Source: Streptomyces sp. L2 (GTDB lineage: Bacteria > Actinomycetota > Actinomycetes > Streptomycetales > Streptomycetaceae). From it: a stretch of DNA of 64,000 nt. Each line of letters opens with the position of its first letter. Positions within the stretch are counted from its first letter, which is position 1. Shown here piece after piece: positions 54,741 through 64,000 of the stretch. A program made the position numbers and the translations under genes. The notes below the pieces were generated by a model. It saw only the letters and a list, made by a program, of their open reading frames with translations, had not been told where the DNA came from and did not search any database. The DNA lies in assembly GCF_004124325.1 (NCBI RefSeq), contig NZ_QBDT01000001.1, positions 6,386,001-6,450,000 on the forward strand, read 5' to 3'.

Positions 54741-56252
54741 ATGACCGTACGGCGAGTAATGGGCATCGAGACGGAGTACGGCATCTCCGTCCCCGGCCAC
54801 CCCAACGCCAATGCCATGCTCACCTCGTCCCAGATCGTCAACGCCTACGCCGCGGCGATGCACCGGGCCCGCCGGGCCCGCTGGGACTTCGAGGAGGAGA
54901 ACCCCCTGCGCGACGCACGGGGCTTCGACCTCGCCCGCGAGGCCGCCGACTCCACCCAGCTCACCGACGAGGACATCGGCCTCGCCAACGTGATCCTCAC
55001 CAACGGCGCGCGCCTCTACGTCGACCACGCCCACCCCGAGTACAGCGCCCCCGAGGTCACCAACCCCCGGGACGCCGTCCTGTGGGACAAGGCCGGCGAG
55101 CGCATCATGGCCGAGGCCGCCGAGCGGGCCGCCCAGCTCCCCGGCGCCCAGCCCATCCACCTGTACAAGAACAACACCGACAACAAGGGCGCCTCCTACG
55201 GCACGCACGAGAACTACCTCATGCGGCGGGAGACCCCGTTCTCCGACATCGTCCGCCACCTCACCCCCTTCTTCGTCTCCCGCCAGGTCGTCACCGGCGC
55301 CGGCCGCGTCGGCATCGGCCAGGACGGCCACGAGCACGGCTTCCAGCTCAGCCAGCGCGCCGACTACTTCGAGGTCGAGGTCGGGCTGGAGACGACACTC
55401 AAGCGGCCCATCATCAACACCCGGGACGAACCGCACGCCGACGCGGAGAAGTACCGCCGGCTGCACGTGATCATCGGCGACGCCAACCTCTCCGAGATCT
55501 CGACCTACCTCAAGCTGGGCACCACCGCCCTCGTCCTGTCGATGATCGAGGACGGTTTCATCGCCGTCGACCTCGCCGTCGACCAGCCGGTCCGCACGCT
55601 CCACCAGGTCTCCCACGACCCGACCCTGCGACGGCTCATCACGCTGCGCAGCGGCCGTACCCTGACCGCCGTACAGCTCCAGATGGAGTACTTCGAGCTG
55701 TCCCGCAAGTACGTCGAGGAGCGCTTCGGGGCCGACGCCGACGAGCAGACCAAGGACGTCCTGGCCCGCTGGGAGGACACCCTCAACCGGCTGGAGAACG
55801 ATCCGATGAGCCTGGCCGGCGAGCTCGACTGGGTCGCCAAGCGGGAACTCATGGAGGGCTACCGCCGCCGTGACGGCCTCGACTGGGACGCCGCCCGGCT
55901 CCACCTCGTCGACCTCCAGTACGCCGACGTGCGCGCCGAGAAGGGCCTCTACAACCGTCTGGTGGCCCGCGGGCGCATGAAGCGGCTGCTGGACGAGACC
56001 GAGGTAGACCGGGCCCGCAGGAAGCCCCCGGAGGACACCCGAGCCTACTTCCGGGGCCGCTGCCTGGAGCAGTACGCCGACGACGTGGCGGCCGCCTCCT
56101 GGGACTCGGTGATCTTCGACCTGCCCGGCCGGGATTCCCTGCAGCGGGTCCCAACCCTGGAACCGCTACGCGGAACGCGAAATCACGTCAAGGAGCTGCT
56201 GGACCGCTGCCGCACGGCAGAAGACCTGGTCAGGATCCTGTCCGGCGGCTGA
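54741..56252 (+). CDS. dop: Pup deamidase/depupylase Dop
   Basis: 503 residues. [15 protein letters not shown] is the N-terminal Glu-containing motif; [20 protein letters not shown] and [20 protein letters not shown] carry the ATP/Mg site shared with PafA. The loop [20 protein letters not shown] near residues 61-80, absent from PafA, is the Dop-specific insertion. ATG 54741 follows AGGAGGGCC. Dop converts the C-terminal Gln of Pup to Glu and also removes Pup from substrates. Confidence 0.97.
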   Translation: MTVRRVMGIETEYGISVPGHPNANAMLTSSQIVNAYAAAMHRARRARWDFEEENPLRDARGFDLAREAADSTQLTDEDIGLANVILTNGARLYVDHAHPEYSAPEVTNPRDAVLWDKAGERIMAEAAERAAQLPGAQPIHLYKNNTDNKGASYGTHENYLMRRETPFSDIVRHLTPFFVSRQVVTGAGRVGIGQDGHEHGFQLSQRADYFEVEVGLETTLKRPIINTRDEPHADAEKYRRLHVIIGDANLSEISTYLKLGTTALVLSMIEDGFIAVDLAVDQPVRTLHQVSHDPTLRRLITLRSGRTLTAVQLQMEYFELSRKYVEERFGADADEQTKDVLARWEDTLNRLENDPMSLAGELDWVAKRELMEGYRRRDGLDWDAARLHLVDLQYADVRAEKGLYNRLVARGRMKRLLDETEVDRARRKPPEDTRAYFRGRCLEQYADDVAAASWDSVIFDLPGRDSLQRVPTLEPLRGTRNHVKELLDRCRTAEDLVRILSGG

Positions 56253-56452
56253 GCAAGGTCACGCGGGGTACTCGTACCGGCCCGGGCGGACAGGGTGGAA
56301 ACCCCACCGCCCGGGAATCATCGAAGTGGCCCCCGCACGTTGTCGAAACTGCGGGGCCGATGTCGGACCCGACTTGTAGGGTCTGATCATCACCGATCGG
56401 CAGCGATGCCGACCTGACGACCATGTCGGGCGATCTGAGCGGGGTGAGGGTT

Positions 56453-56671
56453 ATGGCAACCAAGGACACCGGCGGCGGCCAGCAGAAGGCCACACGCTCC
56501 ACCGAAGAGGTCGAGGAGCAGGCGCAGGACGCGCAGGCTGCCGAGGACCTCAAGGAGCGGCAGGAAAAGCTGAGCGACGACGTGGACGACGTCCTGGACG
56601 AAATCGATGATGTACTCGAGTCTAACGCCGAGGACTTCGTGAGGTCATTTGTGCAAAAAGGCGGACAATAA
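56453..56671 (+). CDS. pup: prokaryotic ubiquitin-like protein Pup
   Basis: 72 residues, mostly charged and disordered, ending in GGQ, so the last residue must be deamidated by Dop before PafA can use it. The helix that binds ARC is in EKLSDDVDDVLDEIDDVLES. ATG 56453 after GGGGTGAGGG is chosen because the family begins MATKDTGGG. About 200 bases after dop. Confidence 0.98.
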   Translation: MATKDTGGGQQKATRSTEEVEEQAQDAQAAEDLKERQEKLSDDVDDVLDEIDDVLESNAEDFVRSFVQKGGQ

Positions 56672-56703
56672 TGGCCACGTTCGCTGATTTGCCTTCGAAT
56701 TGA
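56671..56703 (+). other. ten-codon leader-like frame overlapping the pup stop
   Basis: ATG 56671 shares its A with the pup TAA (TAATG) and opens a frame MATFADLPSN, ending at TGA 56701-56703, 17 bases before the next gene. The tight overlap is what translational reinitiation uses, so it could carry ribosomes toward the nuclease gene. It may equally be chance. Confidence 0.35.
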
Positions 56704-56720
56704 AGGTAGCGGGGGGATCG

Positions 56721-57314
56721 GTGCGGGACCCGGATGACGCGAAGCGCTGCTCGCGGTGCAAGCAGGAGAGGCCGCGAGCGGACTTCGCGAGCAACAAAGC
56801 GATGCGTGATGGCCTTCAGGCGTACTGCAAGGAGTGCTCCGCGGAGTACTACAGGCAGCGTCAGGAGGCCAAGGGCAAGACGGTGCGTGTGAAGGTGCCG
56901 GTTCCAAGGGGGCATAAGCGGTGCCCTCAGTGTCGAACGGTGAAGCCGCACGACGACTGGGAGCGCAACAGAGCCTCTTCGGACGGCTGGGCGAGCTACT
57001 GCCGCGAGTGCCGTGCCGAGCGGAACCGGGTGAGCTACTTCGAGCGCAAGTACGATCTCACGCCCGTGGAGTTGGACGCGCTGATTGCTGCGCAGCGGGG
57101 CATCTGTTGCATTTGCCTGACTGCCCCGGCCGTACATGTGGATCACTGCCACAAGACGGGTAGGGTCCGTGGCGTACTGTGCTTCAACTGCAATTCGGCC
57201 ATCGGTAAGTTGAGAGATGATCCCGACGCCGTACGCCGGGCTGCCGCCTATCTGGAAGGAAACTCGTGGAAGCCAATACTCGTGGCACCGGGCGTCTACC
57301 AGCTGCCTTCCTGA
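56721..57314 (+). CDS. recombination endonuclease VII-like HNH nuclease
   Basis: 197 residues. Two zinc-ribbon-like repeats come first ([18 protein letters not shown] and [18 protein letters not shown]), then an endonuclease VII domain: [20 protein letters not shown] then [20 protein letters not shown]. The HVDHCH pair and the CxxC ligands are intact. GTG 56721 follows GGGGGGATCG. The 3' end overlaps prcB by 49 bases, so it is truly within the proteasome operon. Third codon positions are less GC-biased than in neighbours, which suggests acquisition. A gene in this place also exists in S. coelicolor, as I recall. Confidence 0.9.
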   Translation: MRDPDDAKRCSRCKQERPRADFASNKAMRDGLQAYCKECSAEYYRQRQEAKGKTVRVKVPVPRGHKRCPQCRTVKPHDDWERNRASSDGWASYCRECRAERNRVSYFERKYDLTPVELDALIAAQRGICCICLTAPAVHVDHCHKTGRVRGVLCFNCNSAIGKLRDDPDAVRRAAAYLEGNSWKPILVAPGVYQLPS

Positions 57315-58111
57315 CGCCAGGATCTTCCTCCTTCATGGACTTCCTCTCGGAGCACCAGCCCGAGCTGCTGCCCGGCAAGCGGCAGCTGCCGCCGACGCAG
57401 GGGGTGATCGAGGCGCCGCACGGGACGACGATCGTCGCGGTGACGTTCCCCGGCGGCGTGGTGCTGGCCGGTGACCGCCGGGCCACCATGGGCAATGTGA
57501 TCGCCCAGCGGGACATCGAGAAGGTGTTCCCCGCGGACGAGTACTCGGCCGTGGGCATCGCCGGCACCGCCGGTCTCGCCGTGGAGATGGTGAAGCTCTT
57601 CCAGCTGGAGCTGGAGCACTTCGAGAAGGTCGAGGGTGCGCAGCTGTCGTTGGAGGGCAAGGCGAACCGGCTGTCGACGATGATCCGGTCCAATCTGGGC
57701 ATGGCGATGCAGGGCCTGGCCGTGGTGCCCCTGTTCGCGGGGTACGACGTGGACCGGGACCGGGGGCGGATCTTCTCGTACGACGTGACGGGCGGCCGTT
57801 CCGAGGAGCACAACTACGCGTCGACCGGTTCCGGCTCGATCTTCGCGCGGGGCGCGATGAAGAAGCTGTTCCGGGAGGACCTGACCGAGGAGCAGGCGAC
57901 GACCCTGGTCGTGCAGGCCCTGTACGACGCGGCTGACGACGACTCGGCGACCGGTGGTCCCGATGTCGCCCGCCGGATCTACCCGATCATCACCGTGATC
58001 ACCGAGGACGGTTTCCGCAGGCTGACGGAGGAGCAGGCGTCCGACCTGTCCCGCGCGGTGCTGCAGAGGCGTCTGGAGGAGCCGGACGGCCCGAAGGCCG
58101 CGCTGCTCTGA
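57266..58111 (+). CDS. prcB: 20S proteasome beta subunit
   Basis: 281 residues. A 53-residue propeptide ends in APHG; Thr54 ([11 protein letters not shown]) becomes the catalytic N-terminal threonine. Lys/Asp active-site partners are in [10 protein letters not shown] and later residues. The propeptide start [20 protein letters not shown] matches other Streptomyces PrcB. GTG 57266 follows GGAAGGAAACTC and lies within the end of the nuclease gene. Forms the inner rings that cut substrates. Confidence 0.98.
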   Translation: MEANTRGTGRLPAAFLTPGSSSFMDFLSEHQPELLPGKRQLPPTQGVIEAPHGTTIVAVTFPGGVVLAGDRRATMGNVIAQRDIEKVFPADEYSAVGIAGTAGLAVEMVKLFQLELEHFEKVEGAQLSLEGKANRLSTMIRSNLGMAMQGLAVVPLFAGYDVDRDRGRIFSYDVTGGRSEEHNYASTGSGSIFARGAMKKLFREDLTEEQATTLVVQALYDAADDDSATGGPDVARRIYPIITVITEDGFRRLTEEQASDLSRAVLQRRLEEPDGPKAALL

Positions 58112-58172
58112 CCGCGGGCCGGTTGTGTGGAAGGTGATCACTGTGACCATGACAGAAAGGGACGGATAACCG

Positions 58173-58916
58173 GTGTCGACGCCGTTCTATGTCTCACCCC
58201 AGCAGGCCATGGCGGACCGCGCGGAGTACGCCCGCAAGGGCATCGCGCGCGGTCGCAGCCTCGTGGTGCTCCAGTACGCCGACGGCATCGTGTTCGTCGG
58301 CGAGAACCCGTCCCGTGCGTTGCACAAGTTCAGCGAGATCTACGACCGGATCGGCTTCGCCGCCGCCGGCAAGTACAACGAGTACGAGAACCTGCGGATC
58401 GGCGGTGTCCGCTACGCCGACCTGCGCGGGTACACCTACGACCGTGACGACGTGACCGCCCGCGGGCTGGCGAACGTGTACGCGCAGACCCTGGGCACGA
58501 TCTTCTCCTCGGCGGCGGAAAAGCCGTACGAGGTGGAACTGGTGGTCGCCGAGGTCGGGGAGACCCCGGAGGGCGACCAGATCTACCGGCTGCCGCACGA
58601 CGGCTCGATCGTCGACGAGCACGGCTCGGTGGCGGTCGGCGGCAACGCCGAGCAGATCAGCGGGTTCCTGGATCAGCGCCATCAGGACGGGATGAGTCTC
58701 GCGGAGGCGTTGAGCCTGGCCGTGCAGGCGCTGTCGCGGGACACCAACGGCAGTGAGCGGGAGATTCCCGCGGAGCGGCTGGAAGTGGCGGTGCTGGACC
58801 GCACGCGGCCGCAGAAGCGGAAGTTCAAGCGGATCGTGGGCCGGCAGCTGGCCCGGCTGCTGGAGGCGGAGGGCGCGTCGACGGAGGCGGAGACCTCCGA
58901 CGACGAGGACGAGTAG
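58173..58916 (+). CDS. prcA: 20S proteasome alpha subunit
   Basis: 247 residues. Begins [20 protein letters not shown], the gate-forming alpha N-terminus, followed by [20 protein letters not shown]. Ends in an acidic tail ([11 protein letters not shown]). No catalytic Thr. Forms the outer rings that bind ARC. GTG 58173, 61 bases after prcB. Confidence 0.97.
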   Translation: MSTPFYVSPQQAMADRAEYARKGIARGRSLVVLQYADGIVFVGENPSRALHKFSEIYDRIGFAAAGKYNEYENLRIGGVRYADLRGYTYDRDDVTARGLANVYAQTLGTIFSSAAEKPYEVELVVAEVGETPEGDQIYRLPHDGSIVDEHGSVAVGGNAEQISGFLDQRHQDGMSLAEALSLAVQALSRDTNGSEREIPAERLEVAVLDRTRPQKRKFKRIVGRQLARLLEAEGASTEAETSDDEDE

Positions 58917-58926
58917 CACAAGCCTC

Positions 58927-58974
58927 GACGCAAGGGCGCCCCGGCCGGATCACCGGCCGGGGCACCCTTGCGTC
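58927..58974. terminator. bidirectional terminator between prcA and the LacI gene
   Basis: 22-bp arms (58927-58948 and 58953-58974) with one mismatch and a four-base ATCA loop lie between convergent genes. Confidence 0.85.
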
Positions 58975-59989
58975 AGGAGGCCGGTGCCGGGGCCGTGGAG
59001 CCCCGTACGACGAGTTCCACGGGGATGTCCCCGGCGTCGGGTGTGCGGCCGTCCAGGACGGCCAGGAGGGCCTGCATGCCGCGTTCCCCGAAGAGTTCCG
59101 CGTCGAGCCGGACGGTGGTGAGTTCGGGGTCGAGGGCGGTGGCGAGGGCGAGGTCGTCGAGTCCGGTGACGGAGATGTCGTCGGGGACGCGCAGGCCGAG
59201 GCGGCGCATCGCCTTGTAGGCGCCGGCGGCGAGTTTGTCGTCGTCGCAGATGACGGCGGTGGGCCGGGGGCCCGGCGCGGCGAGCGCGGCCTCGGTGGCG
59301 GTGCGGGCGCCGTCGATGGAGATGGGGGCGCGGGCGGTGCGCAGCCGGGTGCCGGGGGTGGCGGCCAGGCGGCGGGCCAGTTCGCGGGCGCGCAGGTCGA
59401 AGGTCCAGGAGGGGACGTCGGCCGCGAGGTGGAGCATGTGGCGGTGGCCGAGGCCGAGCAGGTGCGCGGTGACTTGGCGGACGCCGTCGGCGATGTCGAG
59501 GTTGACGGTGGCGGCGCCGAGGCTGCCGTGCGGGTCGCTGTCGAGCATCACGAGGGGGAGCTGGTCGCCGCGCAGGGCGGTGAGGGCGTCGGCGGCCATG
59601 GAGGAGGCGATGATGCCGTCGAGGGCGGCCTGTGCGGAGGCGAACGGGTCGCGGGCCGGGCCGATGCCCTCGGGGGAGGGGTAGAGGACGACGCCGAAGC
59701 CGTGCCGGCCGGCGACGCGGGCGGCGCCGGTGTAGACGCCGGCGAAGAACTCGGTGGTCAGGGCGGGCACGACGAGGAGGACCGTGCGGGTGCGGCCGAG
59801 GCGCAGGTTGCGGGCGGCGAGGTTGGGCCGGTAGCCGAGGTCGCGGGCGGCCTGGCGGACGCGTTCGGCGGTGGCCTCGGAGACCCGGCCGCGCCACTTG
59901 TCGCCGAGGACGAGGGAGACGGCGGCCTGGGAGACTCCGGCCGCGTGGGCGACGTCACGGCTGGTCGGGCGCGTGCTGCTGCGTGCCAC
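58973..59989 (-). CDS. LacI-family transcriptional regulator
   Basis: 338 residues. N-terminal helix-turn-helix: TSRDVAHAAGVSQAAVSLVL, then the hinge region RVRQAARDLGYRPNLAARNL. The effector domain is of the periplasmic-binding-protein fold (TVLLVVPALTTEFFAGVY; TAVICDDDKLAAGAYKAMRR). GTG 59989 is taken as start, with AGGAG about ten bases upstream; an upstream frame would add nonconserved residues. Divergent from an MFS gene, which it probably controls. Confidence 0.9.
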   Translation of the reverse strand: MARSSTRPTSRDVAHAAGVSQAAVSLVLGDKWRGRVSEATAERVRQAARDLGYRPNLAARNLRLGRTRTVLLVVPALTTEFFAGVYTGAARVAGRHGFGVVLYPSPEGIGPARDPFASAQAALDGIIASSMAADALTALRGDQLPLVMLDSDPHGSLGAATVNLDIADGVRQVTAHLLGLGHRHMLHLAADVPSWTFDLRARELARRLAATPGTRLRTARAPISIDGARTATEAALAAPGPRPTAVICDDDKLAAGAYKAMRRLGLRVPDDISVTGLDDLALATALDPELTTVRLDAELFGERGMQALLAVLDGRTPDAGDIPVELVVRGSTAPAPAS

Positions 59990-60048
59990 CGTGGTCGTGC
60001 TCCTGTTCTGGCGGGTCGTTCGCCTGGACGTGTGAACAGCGCACATGG

Positions 60049-60075
60049 TACGTATGACAGGCGGGGTTATACGTA
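60049..60075. promoter_or_regulatory. operator between the LacI and MFS genes
   Basis: TACGTAT (60049-60055) and ATACGTA (60069-60075) form a perfect 7-bp inverted repeat with a 13-base spacer in the divergent promoter region. It is a candidate LacI-family or other dimer site. Confidence 0.5.
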
Positions 60076-60092
60076 ACACTTGGAGGCGGGGC

Positions 60093-61352
60093 ATGGCCGC
60101 GGGCTTTTCGGAGGTCCTCAGGGCGCGGCACGCGGCCCGGCTGCTGACCGGCACGCTGGTGGGCCGGCTGCCGAACGCAACCGCGGCGATCGCGCTGGTG
60201 CTGTTCGTGCGCGCGCAGGGCGGCTCGTACAGCCTCGCCGGAGGACTCGCGGCGGCGTACGGCGTGGCCAACGCCGTGGGTCAGCCGGTGCTGGGGCGGC
60301 TGGTGGACCTGTACGGCCAGCCGCGCGTGCAGTTGCCGGCGGCCCTCGCCGCCGCCCTCGCCATGGGCGCCTTCGCGTTCTGCGGGACCGATCCGCTGCC
60401 GGTGGCGTACGCGGCCGTCGCCGCGGCGGGGCTGTTCACGCCGCCGCTGGAGGGCGGGCTGCGCGCCCTGTGGCCCTCGGTGCTGCGCCGCGAGGAGCAG
60501 GTGCACACGGCGTACGCGATGGACGCCGTCGCGCAGGAGGTCATGTTCACGGTCGGCCCGCTGCTGGTGACGCTGTGCGTGTCGCTGTGGTCGGAGCGGG
60601 CGGCGCTGCTCGTGCTGAACGGGCTGGGTGTGCTGGGGGCGCTGTCGGTCGTGCTGTCGCCGCCCTCGCGCGCGTGGCGGTCGGCGCCGCGTGAGGCGCA
60701 CTGGCTGGGCGCGCTGCGGTCGCCCGGTCTGCTGGTGCTGCTGGGCTCCTTCCTGTTCGTCGGGATGGCGCTGGGCTCGATCACGGTGGCGTCGGTGTCG
60801 TACGCGGACGGTCATGGCGGCGACGCGGTGTACGGCTGGCTGATGGCGGGTGTGGGCCTGGGCGCGCTCGTGGGCGGCACCGTGTACGGGGCGCGGCAGT
60901 GGCGGGGTGCGCCGGAGCGGCGACTGCGGTCGCTGGTGGCGCTTCTGGCGGTGTGTTACCTGCCGCTGGTGTGGATGCCCGGTGTGCCGGCGATGGTGGC
61001 CCTGGCGGTGCTGGCAGGGGTGTTCCTGGCGCCGTGCATCGCCTGCGCGTTCATCCTCGTGGACCGGCACGCGCCGGGCGGGACGGTCACGGAGGCGTTC
61101 TCGTGGCTGGTGACGACGTTCACGGTGGGCGCCTCGGTCGGAACGGGCCTGGCGGGGCCGGTCGTCCAGGCGGGTGGCGCGCGGTGGGGTTTCGCGGTGC
61201 CGGGCGCGGCGGGGGCGGTGTCGCTGCTGGTGCTGCTGGCCCTGAGCGGGTTCCTCGCAGCTCCCGCGCGGGGCGCGGTTGTTGCGGCTTCATCGGAAAA
61301 TGATCCAAATCGTGCTGCCGAACCCCGTTTCAGCTCGGGTGATCGGGCGTAA
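60093..61352 (+). CDS. major facilitator superfamily transporter
   Basis: 419 residues with about twelve hydrophobic segments; the two halves meet near residues 195-210 (PSRAWRSAPREAHWLG). The loop 2-3 motif is GRLVDLYGQPRVQ, close to the MFS G-x3-D-R/K-x-G pattern. ATG 60093 follows GGAGGCGGGG. It is probably an exporter of unknown substrate. Divergent from the LacI regulator, which suggests control by a small sugar-like effector; inference. Confidence 0.88.
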   Translation: MAAGFSEVLRARHAARLLTGTLVGRLPNATAAIALVLFVRAQGGSYSLAGGLAAAYGVANAVGQPVLGRLVDLYGQPRVQLPAALAAALAMGAFAFCGTDPLPVAYAAVAAAGLFTPPLEGGLRALWPSVLRREEQVHTAYAMDAVAQEVMFTVGPLLVTLCVSLWSERAALLVLNGLGVLGALSVVLSPPSRAWRSAPREAHWLGALRSPGLLVLLGSFLFVGMALGSITVASVSYADGHGGDAVYGWLMAGVGLGALVGGTVYGARQWRGAPERRLRSLVALLAVCYLPLVWMPGVPAMVALAVLAGVFLAPCIACAFILVDRHAPGGTVTEAFSWLVTTFTVGASVGTGLAGPVVQAGGARWGFAVPGAAGAVSLLVLLALSGFLAAPARGAVVAASSENDPNRAAEPRFSSGDRA

Positions 61353-61361
61353 TGTTCAGTC

Positions 61362-62723
61362 ATGGACCGCCGCATTTTCGGGCTGGAGAACGAGTACGGC
61401 GTCACGTGCACGTTCAGGGGACAGCGGCGCCTGTCTCCTGACGAGGTGGCGCGGTACCTCTTCCGCCGTGTCGTGTCATGGGGCCGCAGCAGCAATGTAT
61501 TTCTGCGCAACGGCGCCCGGCTGTATCTCGATGTGGGGTCACATCCGGAATATGCGACACCCGAATGTGACAACGTGACCGAGCTGGTCACCCACGACAA
61601 GGCCGGCGAGCGCATTCTCGAGGGACTCCTGGTGGACGCGGAGCGACGCCTGCACGAGGAAGGAATCGCGGGCGACGTCTACCTGTTCAAGAACAACACG
61701 GACTCGGCGGGCAACTCCTACGGTTGCCATGAGAACTATCTGGTGGCGCGGCACGGGGAGTTCTCCCGCCTCGCCGACATCCTCATCCCGTTCCTGGTGA
61801 CCAGGCAGCTGCTCTGCGGTGCGGGCAAGGTGCTGCAGACCCCGCGCGGTGCGGTGTACTGCGTGAGCCAGCGCGCGGAGCACATCTGGGAGGGCGTGTC
61901 GTCGGCGACGACGCGGTCCCGCCCGATCATCAACACGCGTGACGAGCCGCACGCGGACGCGGAGCGCTACCGCAGGCTGCACGTCATCGTGGGCGACTCG
62001 AACATGTCCGAGACGACGATGCTGCTCAAGGTCGGCGCGACCGACCTGGTGCTGCGCATGATCGAGGCCGGCACGGTGATGCGCGACCTGACCCTGGAGA
62101 ACCCGATCCGGGCGATCCGCGAGGTCAGCCACGACATCACCGGCCGGCGCAAGGTGCGCCTCGCGAGCGGCCGGGAGGCGTCCGCGCTGGAGGTCCAGCG
62201 CGAGTACTTCGACAAGGCCGTGGACTTCTGCGACCGCCGGGGCATCCGCACGGGCACGGTGGCACAGGTCCTGGAGCTGTGGGGCCGCACCCTCGACGCG
62301 ATCGAGACGGAGGAACTGGACCGGATCGGCACCGAGATCGACTGGGTGATGAAATACAAGCTCATCGAGCGGTACCGGGCCAAGCACAACATGACGATGT
62401 CGCATCCGCGGGTCGCGCAGATAGACCTCGCCTACCACGACATCCACCGCCGTCGTGGCCTGTACTACCTGCTGGAGAAGAAGGGCCAGGCGACCCGGAT
62501 CTGCAACGACCTGAAGATCTTCGAGGGCAAGTCGGTTCCCCCGCAGACCACTCGGGCGCGGTTGCGCGGTGACTTCATCCGGCGGGCGCAGGAGCAGCGC
62601 CGGGACTTCACCGTGGACTGGGTGCATCTGAAGCTCAACGACCAGGCCCAGCGGACGGTGTTGTGCAAGGACCCGTTCCGTGCGGTGGACGACCGGGTGG
62701 AGAAGCTGATCGCCGGAATGTAG
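61362..62723 (+). CDS. pafA: Pup ligase PafA
   Basis: 453 residues. [13 protein letters not shown] at the start carries the catalytic Glu, and [20 protein letters not shown] holds the Asp that activates Pup attack; [20 protein letters not shown] and [20 protein letters not shown] parallel Dop. It lacks the Dop-specific insertion. The ATG is preceded by TAATGT with six bases between and no ribosome binding site, so the transcript is probably leaderless. It attaches Pup to substrate lysines. Confidence 0.97.
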   Translation: MDRRIFGLENEYGVTCTFRGQRRLSPDEVARYLFRRVVSWGRSSNVFLRNGARLYLDVGSHPEYATPECDNVTELVTHDKAGERILEGLLVDAERRLHEEGIAGDVYLFKNNTDSAGNSYGCHENYLVARHGEFSRLADILIPFLVTRQLLCGAGKVLQTPRGAVYCVSQRAEHIWEGVSSATTRSRPIINTRDEPHADAERYRRLHVIVGDSNMSETTMLLKVGATDLVLRMIEAGTVMRDLTLENPIRAIREVSHDITGRRKVRLASGREASALEVQREYFDKAVDFCDRRGIRTGTVAQVLELWGRTLDAIETEELDRIGTEIDWVMKYKLIERYRAKHNMTMSHPRVAQIDLAYHDIHRRRGLYYLLEKKGQATRICNDLKIFEGKSVPPQTTRARLRGDFIRRAQEQRRDFTVDWVHLKLNDQAQRTVLCKDPFRAVDDRVEKLIAGM

Positions 62724-62778
62724 GCGAAGAGATGTGAGTCGAGCGCTCCGGGCGGGAATTGCCGGGAAAGCGCCACAC

Positions 62779-62807
62779 GGGCGCCGTACGTTTTCGGTAC
62801 GGCGCCC
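62779..62807 (+). terminator. terminator after pafA
   Basis: Perfect 11-bp inverted repeat GGGCGCCGTAC (62779-62789) and GTACGGCGCCC (62797-62807) with a T-rich seven-base loop. Confidence 0.75.
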
Positions 62808-62868
62808 TGCTCACGTCGTAGAGTTGCGCGCACGCCCGTCCGCAAGATCGACCGATTACGAGGCTTCC

Positions 62869-63864
62869 GTGCGCCGACGTTCCCTTCTCCTCGCCGCCGT
62901 TCCCGCTGGACTCGTCACGCTCGCCGGATGCGGCGACGACTCGTCCGGGGGCGGCAAGTCCGGCGCGTCGCCGTCGGCCTCGTCGGCGCCTCCGCCGAAG
63001 ATCGTGGACGGGCCGTTGCCGGCGGTCACCGCGGGCAAGGAGTTCGGGGAGAAGCCGACGGTCGCCAAGGGCACGGGCGACCCGTCGAAGAACCTGGCCG
63101 TGCGGACGCTGATCGCGGGCACCGGCCGCACGCTCGTGGAGAACGACTTCGTCCGGGCCGACTACCTGGGCCAGATCTGGGACACGGGGAAGGTCTTCGA
63201 CAACTCCTACGACCGCAAGCGGCCGCTGGTGATCCAGCTGGCGCAGGGCAGTGTCATCGACGGCTGGCGGTACGCGCTGACCGGCAAGAAGGTGGGCAGC
63301 CGCGTCGAGATCGCTGTGCCGCCGAAGTGGGGCTACGGCACCTCGGGCAACGCGCAGGCCGGGATCAAGGGCACGGACACGCTGGTGTTCGTGATCGACG
63401 TGCTGGAGTCGTTCAACTCCAAGAGCTCCGTGCACGGCAAGCCGGTCGCCCAGGACCCGGCGCTGCCGAAGGTCGGCACCAACACCGACGGCGAGGTGCC
63501 GAAGGTGACCGTGCCGAAGACGGATCCGCCGAAGAAGCTGGTGTCGGCGTACGTGCTGGAGGGCGACGGCCCGAAGGTGACCGCCGACCAGACGATCCTG
63601 TGCCAGTTCCAGGGTCTCGTCTGGGACGGCGGGAAGACGTTCCAGCGGACGTACGGCTCGGGCCGGCTCAGCCAGTTCGGCGTGCAGCAGATGGAGCAGG
63701 TCGTCAAGGGCCTGGCGCAGGGGCTGACCGGCAAGAAGGTGGGCAGCCGGGTGCTCATCGTGGTGCCGCCGGACCTGGGCTACGGCGACAACCCGCCGAG
63801 CGGCGGCGCCGTCAAGAAGGGCTCGACGCTGGTGTTCACGGTGGACATCCTCGCCGCGATGTGA
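62869..63864 (+). CDS. FKBP-type peptidyl-prolyl isomerase lipoprotein, two domains
   Basis: 331 residues. Lipobox LAGC after RRRSLLLAAVPAGLVT, with the lipidated Cys near residue 22. Ser/Gly/Pro-rich linker, then two FKBP domains: one with VRADYLGQIWDTGKVFDNSY and VPPKWGYG, the second with GKTFQRTYGSG and VPPDLGYGDNPPSGG. GTG 62869 follows GAGG. It should fold or isomerise exported proteins on the outer face of the membrane. Followed by a second FKBP gene. Confidence 0.92.
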   Translation: MRRRSLLLAAVPAGLVTLAGCGDDSSGGGKSGASPSASSAPPPKIVDGPLPAVTAGKEFGEKPTVAKGTGDPSKNLAVRTLIAGTGRTLVENDFVRADYLGQIWDTGKVFDNSYDRKRPLVIQLAQGSVIDGWRYALTGKKVGSRVEIAVPPKWGYGTSGNAQAGIKGTDTLVFVIDVLESFNSKSSVHGKPVAQDPALPKVGTNTDGEVPKVTVPKTDPPKKLVSAYVLEGDGPKVTADQTILCQFQGLVWDGGKTFQRTYGSGRLSQFGVQQMEQVVKGLAQGLTGKKVGSRVLIVVPPDLGYGDNPPSGGAVKKGSTLVFTVDILAAM

Positions 63865-63960
63865 CGGCGCCGACGGCGTGCGCCCGGGTGGCGGGCGGAG
63901 GGCGGGCGAAGATGAAAGACTGTTCGCGTTTCGTGTCGTACACAAGCAGGAGCCAGTGAC

Positions 63961-64000
63961 GTGAGCATCGACAAGCCGGAGATCGACTTCCCGGACGGGC
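63961..64000 (+). CDS. cytosolic FKBP-type peptidyl-prolyl isomerase, 5' end only
   Basis: Only 13 codons are visible (MSIDKPEIDFPDG). GTG 63961 follows AGGAGCCAGTGAC. The start is identical in pattern to the single-domain FKBP that follows the lipoprotein FKBP in S. coelicolor. The rest lies outside the window. Confidence 0.65.
   Translation, partial: MSIDKPEIDFPDG

Overview
The window is chromosomal DNA from a Streptomyces. It has very high GC, GTG starts are common, and genes of the genus are present: two chaplins, a gyl glycerol operon with GylR, mycothiol ligase mshC, and a Pup-proteasome locus (arc, dop, pup, prcB, prcA, pafA). As I remember it, the gene order follows the chpC/chpH - gyl - metH - proteasome stretch of the S. 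coelicolor core chromosome. The window is mostly ordinary core chromosome, with one clear scar of a mobile element near 45-46.7 kb.

Layout. 0-5 kb: an alpha/beta-hydrolase-like fragment, then an SDR, a TetR regulator and an acyl-CoA dehydrogenase/phosphotransferase operon that appear to share operators, and a His-rich protein. 5-11.7 kb: an MDR oxidoreductase, repeats, two DUF202 membrane proteins, a Nudix hydrolase, an EamA-like membrane protein, a repeat-bearing TPR-like protein, and a Tat-exported molybdopterin oxidoreductase paired with a cytochrome b. 11.7-16.4 kb: an idonate/gluconate operon (idonate dehydrogenase, gluconate 5-dehydrogenase, GntP, gluconokinase) read divergently from a GntR regulator. 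16.4-20 kb: a YchJ-like protein, tRNA-Leu(GAG), an M20 peptidase, chpH and a chpC-type long chaplin. 20-32 kb: an acidic protein, a RecD-like protein that has lost its ATPase residues, an aldo/keto reductase, a luciferase-like oxidoreductase, a ferritin-like protein, CorA, the conserved phosphomutase - DUF3090 - SCO1664-kinase - mshC set, and a PAC2 protein. 32-42 kb: glpD, glpK, glpF, gylR, metH. 42-47 kb: a HAD phosphatase, a solute-binding lipoprotein, and a second solute-binding gene destroyed by an IS200/IS605-type TnpB element that has itself decayed. 46.7-52.2 kb: a response regulator, a RecB-type nuclease, a site-2 protease, TrmI, a secreted protein and a ferredoxin. 52.7-62.7 kb: the Pup-proteasome locus, with an endonuclease VII gene wedged between pup and prcB and a LacI/MFS pair between prcA and pafA. 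62.8 kb to the end: an FKBP lipoprotein and the start of a second FKBP.

How the genes work together. Dop deamidates Pup, PafA ligates it to substrates, ARC unfolds tagged proteins and PrcBA degrades them. GlpF, GlpK and GlpD take glycerol to dihydroxyacetone phosphate under GylR. The gnt genes take idonate and gluconate to 6-phosphogluconate. MshC makes Cys-GlcN-Ins for mycothiol.

Most notable observations: a tnpB relic carrying three similar ~40-base palindromic insertions; a possible fourth relative that seems to supply the ribosome binding site and start of a ferritin-like gene; a conserved kinase/phosphomutase set of unknown function; a RecD-family pseudoenzyme; and an HNH nuclease inside the proteasome operon. 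All family calls come from reading the translated sequence; no database search was run.
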